From Paraspadella gotoi (Eukaryota; Chaetognatha), in NCBI GenBank assembly GCA_051294375.1, contig CM119269.1, forward strand, positions 13,486,790 to 13,550,789: a stretch of DNA of 64,000 nt, read 5' to 3'. A model generated the notes under the pieces. The model was not told the DNA's origin. It worked only from the letters and a program-made list of their open reading frames with translations, and searched no databases. Positions within the stretch are counted from its first letter, which is position 1; each line of letters opens with the position of its first letter. Shown piece after piece: positions 50,291 to 63,752 of this stretch. Both the position numbers and the translations under genes were made by a program.

Positions 50291-50866
50291 AATTGCGACC
50301 ACAGGCTGAGATTGAAGGGAAGAGCGGTCGGATCTTCTCTCCCGCCCCCACTCCGAAATATTCCTCCCCTATTCTTTTTCCTTTTTCCTCCCCCCTTTCT
50401 CCTCCCATCCCCTCCTCCCCCCTCTTCCCCCTTCCTCCCCCTCTTCCTCCCCCCTTCGTCCCTCGAATCCGCGGGAGACAAATTGATTTTCGGATGCACT
50501 TCTTTACTTTTCATTATTATTCAACACATATTTTTTTTTACTTTTTATCTTATTTTTCTTTTCTGCTTCGCAACTATGGAATTGATTTGTAATTCTTTTA
50601 AATAGTTATGTAGACATTATGATATTAAATTTTTTTAAAAATCTGTAATATTTTTCATATAAATATATTTATATATTCATATTGAGGCTACAATATATAT
50701 ATTTATTATAATTTTCGACGATCGGTCTTTATATATCTAAAAACATTATTTTTTTGTAACAATTTTAAGCAGTGTTTTTACAGGATCTTTTGCAGTCCTG
50801 TATGAAAAAGAGATGCTATACACGGTATATTTCCCATTTATATTCAGCGCAGAACTTTAATTTTTC

Positions 50867-51811
50867 TTCGCTTGGCTGTTCTCTTTTTTACGACTTTTTT
50901 ATTTTAGCTAAATTCTTTTCGCCTTCTTTTGATAAAGCGCTTTTAAAGTTGTTACAAAGCGAGGAGGTCAATAGTTGTGAATAATAATTTCACCGAAAAT
51001 GAATTTGAGTGTCATTTCGGGAAATAAAGAGTTTGTAAGTTTGTTTGTTTTTTTTATCGTTTGTAGTATTTTATTTAATTCCACTAAAGATGAAGTTGAA
51101 AGGAAGAAGGTTGATCTAGCGATGGCGCATCTTCATTTAGGGTTGACATTGATTTTCTTATTTTTCAAGTATCAATATGTTTGACGTGTATTATCGCGAA
51201 TTTTCGAAACTATGACGATATTACGTTAAATTTAACCATATATGTATTATTTTGCAGACCCGAAAAACGAAAGGCGCGTGATTCGAGGCGGCGAAGGATG
51301 AGAAAGCGAAAAGGAGAGCGATCATTGGAAGCGAGAGAGAGACAGAGTCGGAGGAGGGAGAGGAGGAGGAGAAAAGAGGAGGAAGAGGAGGCTGAAGAGG
51401 AAGAGGAAGAGATTGAAGGAAATTGAAACAATCGACGGAAAAGATCACGACGCTTATGAGTTTATTTTATATTTAGCTTAATATTATACTTATCATTAGG
51501 TATATTATCTAAAAAACTAGGGCAGAAACTATTTTTTTAGCCATGTGTCGCGTATCTATTTTTTTTTATATCCTACGATTCTCCCACCAAAAAAAAAGAT
51601 AAATACTAAATAGTAAAAATTATGAAAAATAGAAAAAAAAATAGAAAAAACGTAAATATAATAAATATTTAAATCATAAGAATTTAACAGAGTGTAATTT
51701 TGCAACTTATCTAAATTTCTTTTTGAATATCTAAACCATCTCTTTTCATATTTGTTAACTTAATGCACGTGTTTGACGTCCGCATGTACTGCAAAAGCTT
51801 TTCACTTACGC

Positions 51812-51848
<37 letters not shown>
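50867..51848. other. Spacer with two small unassigned open frames
   Basis: Positions 51001-51184 (+) encode a 61-residue frame, MNLSVISGNKEFVSLFVFF onwards, with two hydrophobic stretches. Positions 51259-51426 (+) encode a highly charged stretch (RRRRMRKRKGERSLEARER then a Glu-rich end) preceded by an acceptor-like TTATTTTGCAG. A donor-like GTAAGT lies inside the first frame. I cannot link them into one gene; the second is purine-rich and may be fortuitous. Confidence 0.3.
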
Positions 51849-51852
<4 letters not shown>

Positions 51853-52253
51853 AGCTGTGGGAAGCGATTGATATTCCCGACAGATTCAACTATAACTTAT
51901 ATTAAAGTAGATTTTATATCTGTCAAAACAATCATTATAAGTTACAGTTAAAATATTTTATCAATAAAACTTTATAATAACCATTTTTACATTTAAAAAA
52001 GGAATTGTATAGTTTTTTGTAAAAGCTTTGCTTATAATCCCATGTTCGATAAGGTTTCTGGGGGGTTGCACAGACGGGGGAACGCTTCCGGTTTTCTCTG
52101 GGGATTTCCCTCTTTTTCTCCTGTCACCCCTACGATTTCAATTTTCTCCTTTCGACACTTTATGATTTTCTCTTTCCTTCTTCCTTTCTCCATTTTTTCT
52201 CTTTCTTACAAACCTCTTTTATCCTTTCCTTCCTTCCTCTCCTCTCTCTCCTC

Positions 52254-52307
<54 letters not shown>

Positions 52308-55300
52308 TCCTCTTCTCTTCGTTTGATCCCGTCTTTCGAAGCGGAAAAATCCTTTCTTCTTTTTGTTTCTCTGCTCATGACTGCGTCTCGCCTCCCTTTC
52401 CTCCCCTCCCCTCTCTCTTCTCTCTCTCCTCTTCTCTCTCTCTCTCTCTCTCTCGTCTCATCTCCTCTCTCTCTCTCTCTTCTCTCTCTCTCTTTCCTTC
52501 TTTCGCTCACTCCCCGCGTCCCTCAACATTCGATTCGACTTACTCGTTCTCTATCCTTCTCTTATCTTTTCTTTTGCAATCTTTCTGTCATTTTAGTGTT
52601 TTATTGTGTCTTTTATTTTCATTCGCATGTTTTCATTCCCACCCGTGATCAGGTCCTGAGAGGGCCAACGAGCAAAGGATTGCCGACCGACCGACCGGAA
52701 ACGATTATTCGTTGGTTGTTTCTCAGCGACATCTGATGTTTCAGTAACAGAAAGAAGTGGAGGGGGGAGGATTATGTTTAGAATGTCAAGGCACTTCAAG
52801 GAGACCGTCAGGATAGCGAGAGAGAGAAAGGAGAGTCGAGAGAGAGGGGAGAGCGAGAGAACTCCAAATTCTATTTGATTTGGATTTGTATTGTCTTAAA
52901 ATTTTTAAATGTAGGTGTAACAACTTAACATCACTTAGAAAATACTTATTACAGTCTTTGAATGAAAAACTTCGGCACTTTATTCAAACTTTAACAAATT
53001 TACTCAGTTATTATACTTGGAATTTTTTTTTTTTAAAATTTAAAAAGTAAAACTATTTACAGTTTTATCAAATAGCCGATGATAAAAGTTGGCGTGTATA
53101 TCAAGCTTTCATGTTCGCAGTATCGCAGACTGGGACCATGCCATGTATAGGAGCATCGATTTTATGAGGATACGGATAAGTCAATAAGCTCTCCCCCTCC
53201 CTAAACCCCCGTTCAAATCGTGCCTCCTACTAACCGCCTGCTAGTAAATCTCAGCAACTAAACGCTTATGCAACTAACCAGCGGCCCCACTCTAAGACCA
53301 AACTCCTTCATGTTGTCCTTACCCTAAGCCACCTCGTACATTCGTCCTCCCCTCATAACAGCTTCAATCATACGGGCCTCACTAACCTGTAGCTCTCCGG
53401 TATTAAAATACCCATCCTGCCAATGCCACAATAGAACAACCCAATATTAAAAATATTTACCCGCCCACCAGACATTTCAAATTGAAAGATGTGATAAACT
53501 GAGGCTTTTAGTTCTGTTATATTCTAATACGCGTGCTATTTTTTCTATATTAAGAATGAAAAAAATATACTTTGGCAAACAATCCGAAAGTATGGTGGAT
53601 AATGAGGAAACGACTTTATAACCGTATTATTCAACCAACATTGAAACTGAAATTGATTATGCCACATTGTAGGGAAGCCAAGGACACTCTGGGACGTGAA
53701 TAAACGAGACTGTGAGAGAGTCTTGATTTTGTAAACCTATGCAGGGACCTGCTATGTCCATTATATCTTTGTAAGAGTGATGGAGGCTTTAAACCACCAA
53801 AAGCCTGTCACAAAGTCAGGGGCAAGATATGATTAATTTATTAAATGAAATGGATAATTTTTTATATTCGTTGTACCAATTTCATAACTATTATTTATTC
53901 TTTTTTCCCACGATTTAATATAAACACCGCTTTATTTAAAAAAAACGGTTTGGCTATAGTTATCTCTCTCCTCCTCTATATAACAGTTAGAACTCACTTG
54001 CAGAGAGATTTCTATTGCTTTCTCAAAAAATGAACGTGTAAGACACATAATTTGGCTTTTACGTTAATCCATCTCTGCAATTATGTGTATCTGCCTTATA
54101 TAACGCCTAAGAAAACTTAAAAACGATTTTATTATGTAGGGACATACTTTTAAGATTAAATATGCTTGTCAGATCTAAATCGTGTTTTTTCTTAGATATT
54201 ATGCAAAAAGGTGCCCACTCCTTGTAAATTGCCCACACCTCCTGATCTTCCTCCTTATGCCTCTAATTACCACTTCTTCATCTCTGCTATATCTCATCCT
54301 CTCTGAATTCTCTCAGATATCTTCTCTCTTCTATCTCTATCCTTTTCTTTTTCGCTCCTTAAATTGTTTTCGTTTTCCCCCTCTATGCTCCCCGATACAC
54401 TCGTAGTAATTATTTATTTTCACCACTCCATCTATTTGGGCTTCTCTAGTTCCCTGAAAAGTTCTTTTTTTTTTTCACCCCACTGCTACCTCTCCTTCTT
54501 CTTCTTTTTCTTTTTTCATTCTCTACTCATTTTTGCATTCTTCTAATTATCTTATACTAAAGAACCTATACTAAAATCCTTTAAAATGGTATTGTAAGAA
54601 AAAAATATTGGGTAGACGTAATGATTTTATTCAAAAGTTTGGTTGCCCTATGGCGCAGATTTAACAGAAACGCGAACCAGAATTTTGCGGGACAATTTTT
54701 TGGTCCGCAAAAAACCCTGGTCGATTGAGAGAGACAATTTACATTTAACTTAGACGCTCCCCTTCAATTACATGTAACAAGAAGGCGGTTTTTTTTTATT
54801 TTTCCACCTATAGTGGTGTTTCTCATCTATTACAAACTATAAAATAATTGGTCAAAAAATCCGAGCTTGAGAGTTCAAATAAAACGCTCCTCACAAATCC
54901 TCACACAATATTAAAAGTAGGTGCTAACAATTATTTTGCAGCAAAAGTTATTATTTTTTTGACATATAATTTTTTTAGGTAACCAGAAGCACCGTTTGAT
55001 ACGGGAATATTTTGATTTCATAATTGTGGACCATTTTTGAAGTATTCTTTGTTTTTCTCAGTTAACAATTGTATAAAATTATAAAAATGTAAAGTTTTTT
55101 CACTAGTCAATTTAAAAATTAATTCATGGACAAACGGAATAGATATCAATGTCAATGAAACAACTCAAGGTAAACAAGATAAGGAAGGCACCCGAACCGT
55201 CCATCCGGAGAGTACGATTATTTTTCGTCGTTCAACTATGCTTGACGGTTCAAATGTCAAGACACAAAGCTCTAAAAATGAGGACAATAAATGGAACATA

Positions 55301-55489
55301 CATTTTTTTTTATTTAAACCAACGTAGCATAAAAATGGTATTTATTCCAGATTAAGAAATGCAGCAGATGACTTGAATTAATTCCGTAGTCCAGCCCTTG
55401 CTTCTGTCCTTAGGACATTCAAATTTTTTAATCAATATTGTTTGGTAATATTTCTAGCAATCTCATGGCAAAAAGTGGCTTTTTTTTGC
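51849..55489 (+). repeat. Duplicated block, copy A
   Basis: Runs from CAGCTGTGGGAAGCGATTGA to GCAAAAAGTGGCT. The same order of landmarks is seen in copy B at 56531. These include a CT-rich centre, ATCCCGTCTTTCGAAGCGG, an A-unit repeat (about 53672-53890) and AACCAGAAGCACCGTTTGAT. Segment 53110-53470 differs strongly from copy B. Confidence 0.82.
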
Positions 55490-56113
55490 TGAAATTCCTC
55501 GATAGAAATCACCTGCCTGGATTGTCCCAGATCCCTAAAAATTAATCTTAAGGTTATTGAAATATATATGATGAAGACAGGTCTTAATCTTCTGAAGCTT
55601 TTTTAGAGAAAAGTCCCGATTTTTCCTAAGTTTGGTTCTTCGACATTTAAAAATCATATCTAAACAACACTTGACTACATTGAATACATTAAAGAACATA
55701 CTCGGATTCTTTTTTCTTAATATATTATTTCCTTATCTATTATATAGTAAAGTACCTTACCAAGCTGCGCGTTTATTCTGGCACACTGGGGTATTATAAT
55801 CCGTAAAAGAGCCAGTTACTTATAAATTTACTTAACATTTTTATATAATTTGATAATAATTTCCGGTTTCTTGTACTTGAGTCAGTCATATTATCAAGAG
55901 AGAGAGAGAAGAATATTGAGGAGCAGAGAGAGAGAGAGAGAGGAGAAGCAAATGTCTCCATCTCGGGGAAAAGTTTGTGAATAGGAAGCAAGGAAAAACT
56001 AAGGGAGACGACGCTGCAAGTTAGAGGGTTTAAGCATCCCTGGAAATAAGACTGGAGGCTTGGGAAGAGAGAGAAGAGATTAGAGAGANNNNNNNNNNNN
56101 NNNNNNNNNNNNN

Positions 56114-56149
<36 letters not shown>

Positions 56150-56520
56150 ATCAATGATGACTCAATAAAGAACCTAAATTATTTATAAATTATATAAAAT
56201 GTAAGTAAATTTATATACTGCTCTTTTACAATATACACCCATGTGCCAAATAAACGCGCAACTTTATAACTTTATCTTTATATAAGAAAAATAAAATTAA
56301 AGAAAAAAAGAATCGATATGTTTTAATTGTATTACAATTAGTCAAGTGGTTTAGATATGATTTTTTAAATTTCCAAAACCAAACTGGAAAATCGACTTTT
56401 CTCTAAAAGCTTCAGAATTATAGACCTGTCTTTCATCATATATATTTCAATAACCTTAAGATTATTTTTTAGGGATCTGGGACAATCCAGGCAGTGATTT
56501 CTATCGAGGAATTCAGCAAA
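55490..56520. repeat. Inverted repeat around the gap at 56089
   Basis: Left (55490-56088) and right (56114-56520) halves are reverse complements with indels. Examples are GCGCGTTTATTCTGGCACA against TGTGCCAAATAAACGCGC, and CTGCCTGGATTGTCCCAGAT against ATCTGGGACAATCCAGGCAG. Confidence 0.8.
56089..56113. other. Assembly gap (25 N)
   Basis: Exactly 25 N between (GA)n and (CT)n, at the centre of an inverted repeat. Confidence 0.98.
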
Positions 56521-56530
56521 AAAACCAAAC

Positions 56531-57105
56531 AGCTGTGGGAAGCGATTGATATTCCGACAGATTCAACTATAACTTATATTAAAGTAGATTTTATATCTGT
56601 ACAAAACAATCATATAAGTTACAGTTAGAAAATTTTATCAATAAAATTTATTAATAACCATTTTTACATTAAAAAAGGAATTGGTATAGTTTTTTGTAAA
56701 AGAAACTTTGCTATTAATCCATGTTCGATAAGGTTCTGGGGGTGACACAGACGGAGAACGCTTCCGGTTACTCTGGATTTCCCTCTTTTTTCTGTCACCC
56801 TACGATTTCAATTTTCTCTCGACCACTTTATGATTTTCTCTTTCCTTCCTTCCTTTCTCCATTTTTCTCTTTCTTACAACCTCTTTTTCCTTTCCTTCCT
56901 TTCCTCTCCTCTTCTTCTCTCTTCTCTCCTCTCTCCTCCTCTCTCTCTCTCTCCTCTTCTCTCTCTCTCTCTCTCCTCTCTCTTCGTTTGATCCCGTTCT
57001 TTCGAAGCGGAGAAAATCCTTTCTTCTTTTTGTTTTCTCGTCATGACTGCGTCTCGCCTCCCTTCCTCCCCTCCCCTCTCTCTCTCTCTCTCCCTCTCTC
57101 TCTCT

Positions 57106-57139
<34 letters not shown>

Positions 57140-59660
57140 TTCTCTCTCTCTTTCTTCTTTCTCCTCCCGTGTCCCTCACATTCGAGTTCGACCTTACTCG
57201 TTCTCTATCCTTCTCTTACTTTCTTTGCAATCTTTCTGTCCATTTAGTGTTTTTGTGTCTTTTTATTTTCATTCGCCTGTTTTCATTGTCCACCCCGTGA
57301 AAGTGGCCCATAAGGCCAGAAGCAAGGATGACGACCGACCGACGGAAAACGGATTTTCGGTTGGTTGTTTCCAGGAATCTGTTGTTTCATAAGAGAAGAA
57401 GTGGAGGGGGAGGTTATTTGGAATGCAGGACTTTCAAGAACGGGATGAGAGAGAGAGAAAGAGAGAGAGAGGGGAGAGAGCGAGAATCAAATTCTATTTG
57501 ATTTGATTTGTATTTCTTAAAATTTTTAATGTAGGTTAACAACTTAACATTCCATTGAAAAATACCTATACAGTTTTGTGAAAAAAAACTTGCGCACTTT
57601 ATTTCAAACTTAAAAATTACCTTATTATAACCTTGGAATTTTTTTTTTTTTAAATTAAAAAAGTAAATTACAGTTTATCAAAAGGATGATAAAAGTTGGG
57701 TATAAATTATATTTATATCGTGCCATCCATTTAGGAGCAATGATTTTTTAAAGTAAAAGTTCTCTACACCCCAAAGGCTTAAATGTAATAAAAAAATTTG
57801 ATAGATTAAGACAATCTTTTTTTTCTGACTTATTTTGCATTTTTTTATAGTGATTAAAAAATTGAAAAAAAAATATATTGGACATTCCGAAAGGATGGCT
57901 GGGATAACCTGAGGCAGTTGATTTCTCAATACGGGTATTTTTTCAACAATTTGAAATTGGAAACTGAAATTGAAATGAAATATATTATTACCACTTCATT
58001 GGACTGAGGGAAGCCAGGTTACCTCTGGGACGTGAATAAAACGAGACTGTGAGAGAGTCTTGATTGAAACCTAGTGCAGGGACCTGCTATGTCCATTATT
58101 CTTGTAAGGACGTGATGGAGGCCTTAAACCACCAAAAGCCTGTCACAAAGTCAGGGGCAAGATAGTGATTATTTATTAAATGAATGGATAATTTTTATAT
58201 TGCGTTGTACCAATTTCATAACTATTATTTACTTCTTTTTTCCCACGATTAACTATAACACACGCTTTTATTTAAAAAAAACCGGTTTGGCTATAGTTAT
58301 CCTTCTCTCCTCCTCTATCATAACATAGAACTCATTGACAGAAGAATTTCTAATGCTTTCAAAAATACGGTAAGACATAATTTCTTTTACGTTAATCACT
58401 TCTAATTCATGTTATCTGCTCTTATTAAGAAGAAAACTTTAAAACGATTTTTTATGGTAAGGGCAACTTTTTAAAGATTAAATTGCTTGTCAGATCTAAA
58501 ATTCGTGTTTTTTCAGATATTAGCAAAAAAAGGGCACACTCCCTTTTTCCTCCTTTACCTTGATCTTCCCCTTCCTCTCTATCTTCTGCTTATCTCTCCT
58601 CTCTGATTCTCTTTCTTCTCTCTTCTTCTTATCTTTTCTTTTTTCTCTTAATTGTTTTCGTTTTCCCTCCTTCTCCCCATTATAAATTTATTTTCACTCT
58701 TTTTCTCTCTCCCTGAAAACTTTTTTTTTCACCCATGCTCTCTCTTCTCTTCTTTTTCTTCATTCTCACTCATTTTTTTGCATTTTTCTATATATACTAG
58801 ACGCTATAAAAAATCTTAAAATGTATTGTAAGAAAAAAAAATATTTGGGTAGCGTATGATTTTATTCAAAGTTTTGGTTGCCTATCAGATTTAAAGAAAC
58901 GCACAGAATTTTGCGGAAATTTTTTTCCGCAAAAAACCTGTCGATTGAGAGAACAATTAATTTAAACTGACGCTCCCCTTAACATAAAAGAAGGCGGTTT
59001 TTTTATTTTTCCACCTTAGTGTGTTTCTCATCTATTAAAACTAAAAATAATTGGTCAAAAAATCGAGCTTTGAGGTTCAAATAAAACGCTCCTCACAAAA
59101 TCCTCACACAATTTAAAAGTAGGTCTTAACAATTATTTGCAGCAAAAGTTTATTAAATTTTTTTGACATTAATTTTTTAGGTAACCAGAAGCACCGTTTG
59201 ATAGCGGGAATATTTTGATCATAATTGTGGACCATTTTTGAAGTATTTTTGCTTAACAATTTGTACTAAAATTATAATAAATGTAAAGTTTTTCACTAGT
59301 CAATCTTAAAAATTTTACATTCATAGGGACAAACGGAATAGATATCAATTGTCAAATGAAACAACTCATAGGTAAACGAAGATAAGGAAGGCACCCGAAC
59401 CCCATCCGGAGAGATACGATTTTTTTTCTTCAACTATCTTGACGGTTCAAATGTCAAGACAAAAGTCAAAATGGACAAAAATGCGAATATATTTTTTTTA
59501 TTTAAAAGTAGCAAAAATGGTAGTTCTACTTCCACGATTAGAGAAATTGCAGCAGTATGACTTGAATTAATCCGTAGTCCAGCCCTTCTTTGTCTTAGGA
59601 CATTCAAATTTAATCAATATTGTTTGGTAATATTCTAGTCAACTATGGCAAAAAGTGGCT
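56531..59660 (+). repeat. Duplicated block, copy B
   Basis: Same landmark order as copy A, ending at GGCAAAAAGTGGCT against the gap at 59661. It contains an A-unit repeat at about 58012-58220. Many single-base deletions relative to copy A suggest unpolished reads. Confidence 0.82.
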
Positions 59661-59685
59661 NNNNNNNNNNNNNNNNNNNNNNNNN
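59661..59685. other. Assembly gap (25 N)
   Basis: Exactly 25 N between direct copy B and inverted copy C. Confidence 0.98.
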
Positions 59686-60517
59686 CTGGCTTCCCTATCA
59701 ATGAAGTGGTATAATATTTCAATTTCAATTTCAGTTTCAATTTCATTGTTGAAAATACCCGTATAGAAATCACTGCCTCCAGTTATCCAGCCATCCTTTC
59801 GGATGTCCAATATATTTTTTTTTTCATTTTTAATCAACTATAAAAAATGCAAAATATCAGAAAAAAAAGATTAGTCTTAAATCTATCAAATTTTTTTACA
59901 TTTAGCTTTGGGGTAGAGAACTTTACTTTAAAAAATCATTGCTCCTAAATGGATGGCCCGATATAAATATAATTTATACCAAACTTATCATCTTTTGATA
60001 AACTGTAATTTACTTTTTAAATTTAAAAAAAAAAATTCAAGTATATAAGGTAATTTTTAAAGTTTGAAATAAAGTGGCGCAAGTTTTTTTCACAAGACTG
60101 TAATAAGTATTTTTAATATGTTAAGTTGTTAACCTACATTTAAAAATTTTAAGAAATACAAATCAAATCAAATAGAATTTGATTCTCTCTCTCTCCCTCT
60201 CTCTCTCTTTCTCTCTCTCTCTCCCCGTCTCTTAAGTCCTGCATTCCAAATAACCTCCCCCTCCAACTTCTTTCTTATCGAAACATCAGATCCTGAAAAC
60301 AACAACGAAAATCGTTTCCGTCGGTCGGTCGTCATCCTTTGCTCGGTTGGCCCTCTCACGGTGACAATGAAAAACATGCGAATGAAAATAAAAGACACAA
60401 AAACACTAAAGACAGAAAGATGCAAAAGAAAGTAAGAGAAGGATAGAGAACGAGTAAGTCGAATCGAATGTGAGGGACCGGGAGGAGGAAAGAAAGAAAG
60501 AGAGAGAGAGAGAGAGA

Positions 60518-60559
<42 letters not shown>

Positions 60560-61073
60560 GAGGGAGGAGAGGAGGGAGGGGCGAGGACGCAGGTCATGGA
60601 GAAAACAAAAAGAAGAAAGGATTTTCCGCTTCGAAAGAACGGGATCAAACGAGAGAGAGGAGAGAGAGAGAGAGAGAAGAGGAGAGAGAGAGAGAGGAGG
60701 AGAGAGAGAGAAGAGAAGAGAGGAGGGAGAAGGAAGGAAAGAAAGAGGTTGGTAAAGAAAGAGAATGGAGAAAGGAAGGAAGAAGGAAAGAGAAAATCAA
60801 AAGTGTTGAGGAGAAAATTGAAATCGTAGGGGTGACAGGAAAAAGAGGGATCAGTAAAACCGGAAGCGTTTCCGTCTGTCACCCCCAGAAACCTTATCGA
60901 ACATGGATTATAGCAAACTTTTACAAAAAACTATACAATTCCTTTTTTAATTAAAATGTATTATAAATTTTATTGATAAAATATTTCTAACTGTACTATA
61001 TGATTGTTTTACAGATATAAAATCTACTTTAATATAAGTTATAGTTGAATCTTCGGAATATCATCGCTTCCAC
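59686..61073 (-). repeat. Duplicated block, copy C (inverted, partial)
   Basis: Reverse complement of about 56540-58018, from CTGGCTTCCCTATCAATGAA to a diverged end near CATCGCTTCCAC. It includes the complement of ATCCCGTTCTTTCGAAGCGG at about 60630-60655. Confidence 0.82.
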
Positions 61074-62072
61074 CGCGTTCGCGTTCGCCTCCGGGATCGC
61101 CTCCTCTTAGAAGGGGAACCGGAAAATGTTGGGAGGCTCGAAAAGTGATGAAAGAGAAAGGATAAGGAAGACAAAGGTGATCGGGCAAAGGTGAAGAGAG
61201 AAGGAAAGTAGAAAGGGAATGAAGGAAAGAAGAAAATAAAAAGAGAAGAAAGAAAGAGTGAAGATAAAAAGAAGAAAGGGAATGAAGAAATGAAGAAAAT
61301 AAAAAAGAGAAGAAAGAAAGAGAGAAGAAAAGGAGAAGAAAGGGAATGAAGGTAAGAAGGAAAGAAAATAAGAGAAGAAAGAAAGAAAGAAAGGAACCGG
61401 AGAAAATTTAAAAAGAAAAAGAAATGAGAAAACGGAGGAATAAAAAAGAAATCACAAGAGAGGAAACAGAAAAATAAAACGCGAGGAAAGAAAAGAAAGT
61501 AACAGAAAAATGCAACGTAACTACAAATTTAAAAAAGAAATAAAAACAAATCCCAACTTTTAACAAATGAGAATAACAAAAAGAGTCCAAAACCGAACGT
61601 AAACAAAAGAACTCAATCGAAAGAGAGAGAAGTGAAAAAAAGAGAAAAAAAACCGTTTCCCTTTTGTTTTCCTTGTTTTTCATCCAGATATAAATTCAAA
61701 GGGAAAAAAATGTCAACTCTCGACTCGTGGGTCTCGAACTCGGAATAAATTTTCTCCCTTCACATCTTTCATCTTTTCCGAGGTTCAAACTTTTTTTTCT
61801 TTCTTTTTTCTTTCTTTCCTTTTTGTTCTTTTTTCTTTCTTTCTTATTTTTTTCATTTTTCTTTTCATAACTTTTCTGAATTTTTTGTTTGACGGCAGAG
61901 TTGATGATCTCCCGAATTTTTTTTTTTTTTTTGGCCACGAATTTGAAGGTTTGCGAGGTTAAAAACATGTATATACATAAGTAAAAGCACGAAATAAACG
62001 AATTAAAATCAATTTAAAAACAACTTAAAAAACAAGGTAAAAACAGATTAAAAACAAAGGTTAAAAAACAGA
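61074..62072. other. Purine-rich and AT-rich sequence, no gene
   Basis: GAAAGAAAGA- and GGAAAG-type repeats to about 61400, then A-rich and T-rich low-complexity sequence. Nothing coding recognised. Confidence 0.65.
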
Positions 62073-62417
62073 TTAAAAACAAGGTAAAAAATTCGTGCAT
62101 CGCATAAGTAATATAACCTCCACTGGGTTTTTGAAAACGGTTTGGCCTTCCTTTTTACAAGATTCAAAATGCATCACAATAATACGACGACCAACGCGTT
62201 CCTCAATGGCTGCGCGCGGGAAAACCGCGGTAAAAAAAGGTAGAATAATCTTCTCCCAATTCTCGACGGTGATTAGGTCCAGGCCCGCCAATGCCAGGAC
62301 CGCAGGGAGAAGCTTGCATTTCGATCCAAAACGCGGAAGGGAACCGCGCGGCCCAACACAGATACAGTTATAGATGTTTCGCTTTACGTATACTTTATTA
62401 TAGACATCATAACACAA
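62073..62417 (-). CDS. Unassigned 114-residue open frame
   Basis: An open frame of ordinary composition with LLPAVLALAGLDLITVENWE and FESCKKEGQTVFKNPVEVIL. The opposite strand is also open over 62095-62373, so the coding strand is uncertain. No splice sites, family or repeats settle the matter. It could be an exon, a retroelement fragment or chance. Confidence 0.2.
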   Translation of the reverse strand: MCYDVYNKVYVKRNIYNCICVGPRGSLPRFGSKCKLLPAVLALAGLDLITVENWEKIILPFFTAVFPRAAIEERVGRRIIVMHFESCKKEGQTVFKNPVEVILLMRCTNFLPCF

Positions 62418-63663
62418 AATAGAGAAAAAATACGATTACGTCGGTGATCAGAGCGAGGTTTATCGTCAGTCTTGTTGACGCCTGGGTCGGGTTATTGAAT
62501 ATACATATTTAAACGAAACCTTGGCAGTTCATTTCGTCTGTAGTCGGTTACATAATAAAAATTGAGAAAAGTTGAGTGTAAGATGGCACGAGAGAAAGCG
62601 TGTTCCAGCTATTTTGGTACAAACTTAGGAACGAAAAAAGAATAAGGAAAGGAAGGAAGAAAAGAAGGAAGCCAAGAAGAAGGTAAGGAATCTGAGAAGC
62701 GAAAGAAATTTGAAAGAAACAGCGCGATGCGCGGGGAAAATCACGGAAGCAGAATAATATTATATGAAGCAGGGAAAAAGGGCAGGAAAAATTACACGGA
62801 AGCGGGATAGGGAAAAAAAATACCATGAAAATAAGGAGAATATGCGGGAACAAAGTATAATTTGTAAGAAAAGGGGGACGCAACGAAGTAGGAGAAATAG
62901 CAGGCAACAGAAGAAAACAAGGCAGGGAGAAGCGGGAAACGCGATAAGAAAGTCGGAACTGCGGAAAGAAAGATGGTAATGTTCGCAGTCGGACTCCGAA
63001 AGACGTGAGCGAGAGAAGAGGTGGGGGAACAACGCCGTCAGTGGAATAAAGAGGAGTTAGGTGAGGCGCAAGAAGCTCGGGTTAGGACGTGCGCTGCGGG
63101 CGCGAAGACTCAGGGACAAACGCGGAATAATGAATTACAGATCAAGATTATATCGATTTAGAACTTGTGGAGGAAACTTTGTCTCGTTTTTTTCCCTCGA
63201 ACCCTGAACAAGGGGGCGCGCAAAGATGGGTGGTCTGGCGGGAGGGCCGACGAGGAAGGGGGCACACCCGATGTAGAAGGGAGGGAAAGGGCGTGTGGAT
63301 GATTGGCGGTGGGGGAGGAAGGTGGGACGGAAGTTGAGAGGGGAAACTTGGAGCGTGAGGGAGAAGTTGGAAGGATTTCCAAAGGTGGGAAGGGGGAAGG
63401 AGGCGGGGGAGGAGGGAAAGGGGGAAGTATGATGGGAACATTGGGACCACGTGGTGAAGTGGGGAATATGGACGTAACTAAGGGGGAAGTTGGATGGGAA
63501 ACTTGAAAGAAGTGTAGGGAAGACTGACGCGAGAGAGGAGAGAGAAGAGGAGAGAGAGACGAGAGAGAGACCGAGAACGAGAGAGAGAAGAGAGAGATAC
63601 TCTTAAGAATTTACAAATTTAAATACTTTTATTTGTATTTAATACTAATTCGTACTCCATTGC
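62418..63663. other. Spacer with purine-rich tracts
   Basis: Mixed sequence becoming G- and A-rich (GGGGAGG, GGGAAG) between 63180 and 63600, ending in a GA tract at about 63530-63598. No gene recognised. Confidence 0.6.
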
Positions 63664-63688
63664 NNNNNNNNNNNNNNNNNNNNNNNNN
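63664..63688. other. Assembly gap (25 N)
   Basis: Exactly 25 N. Confidence 0.98.
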
Positions 63689-63740
63689 CTGCTTTCGCTT
63701 CTGCTTTCGCTTCTGCTTTTGGTTCTGCTTTCGCTTCTTT
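63689..63740. repeat. 12-bp minisatellite CTGCTTTCGCTT
   Basis: Four to five tandem copies of CTGCTTTCGCTT, one with a GG substitution. A related CTGCTTTCGC recurs at the window end. Confidence 0.9.
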
Positions 63741-63752
63741 TTTTAGCTTTGA

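Larger units (their letters stand above)
40412..50866. repeat. Large inverted repeat centred on an assembly gap
   Basis: The left arm (40412-46850) and right arm (46876-50866) are reverse complements apart from several per cent mismatches and indels and a 2.2-kb insertion in the left arm. Anchors include ACCTGCGTCGACGCGGGGAG at 45.8 kb against its complement at 47.8 kb, TTAGCTGATTGGTCACGGGG at 44.5 kb against 49.1 kb, and CAATTGAATGAGACGT at 43.6 kb against 50.0 kb. Each arm carries an (AC)GATGA triplet-like minisatellite (45.2-45.5 / 48.1-48.45 kb) and a (CT)n/(GA)n tract. No gene was recognised. Confidence 0.9.

Noticed and set aside
62418-62600. Possible LTR end and primer-binding site of a retroelement
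   Set aside because: A TGGCACGAG motif follows an AT-rich tract, but no paired LTR or gag/pol coding sequence is visible.
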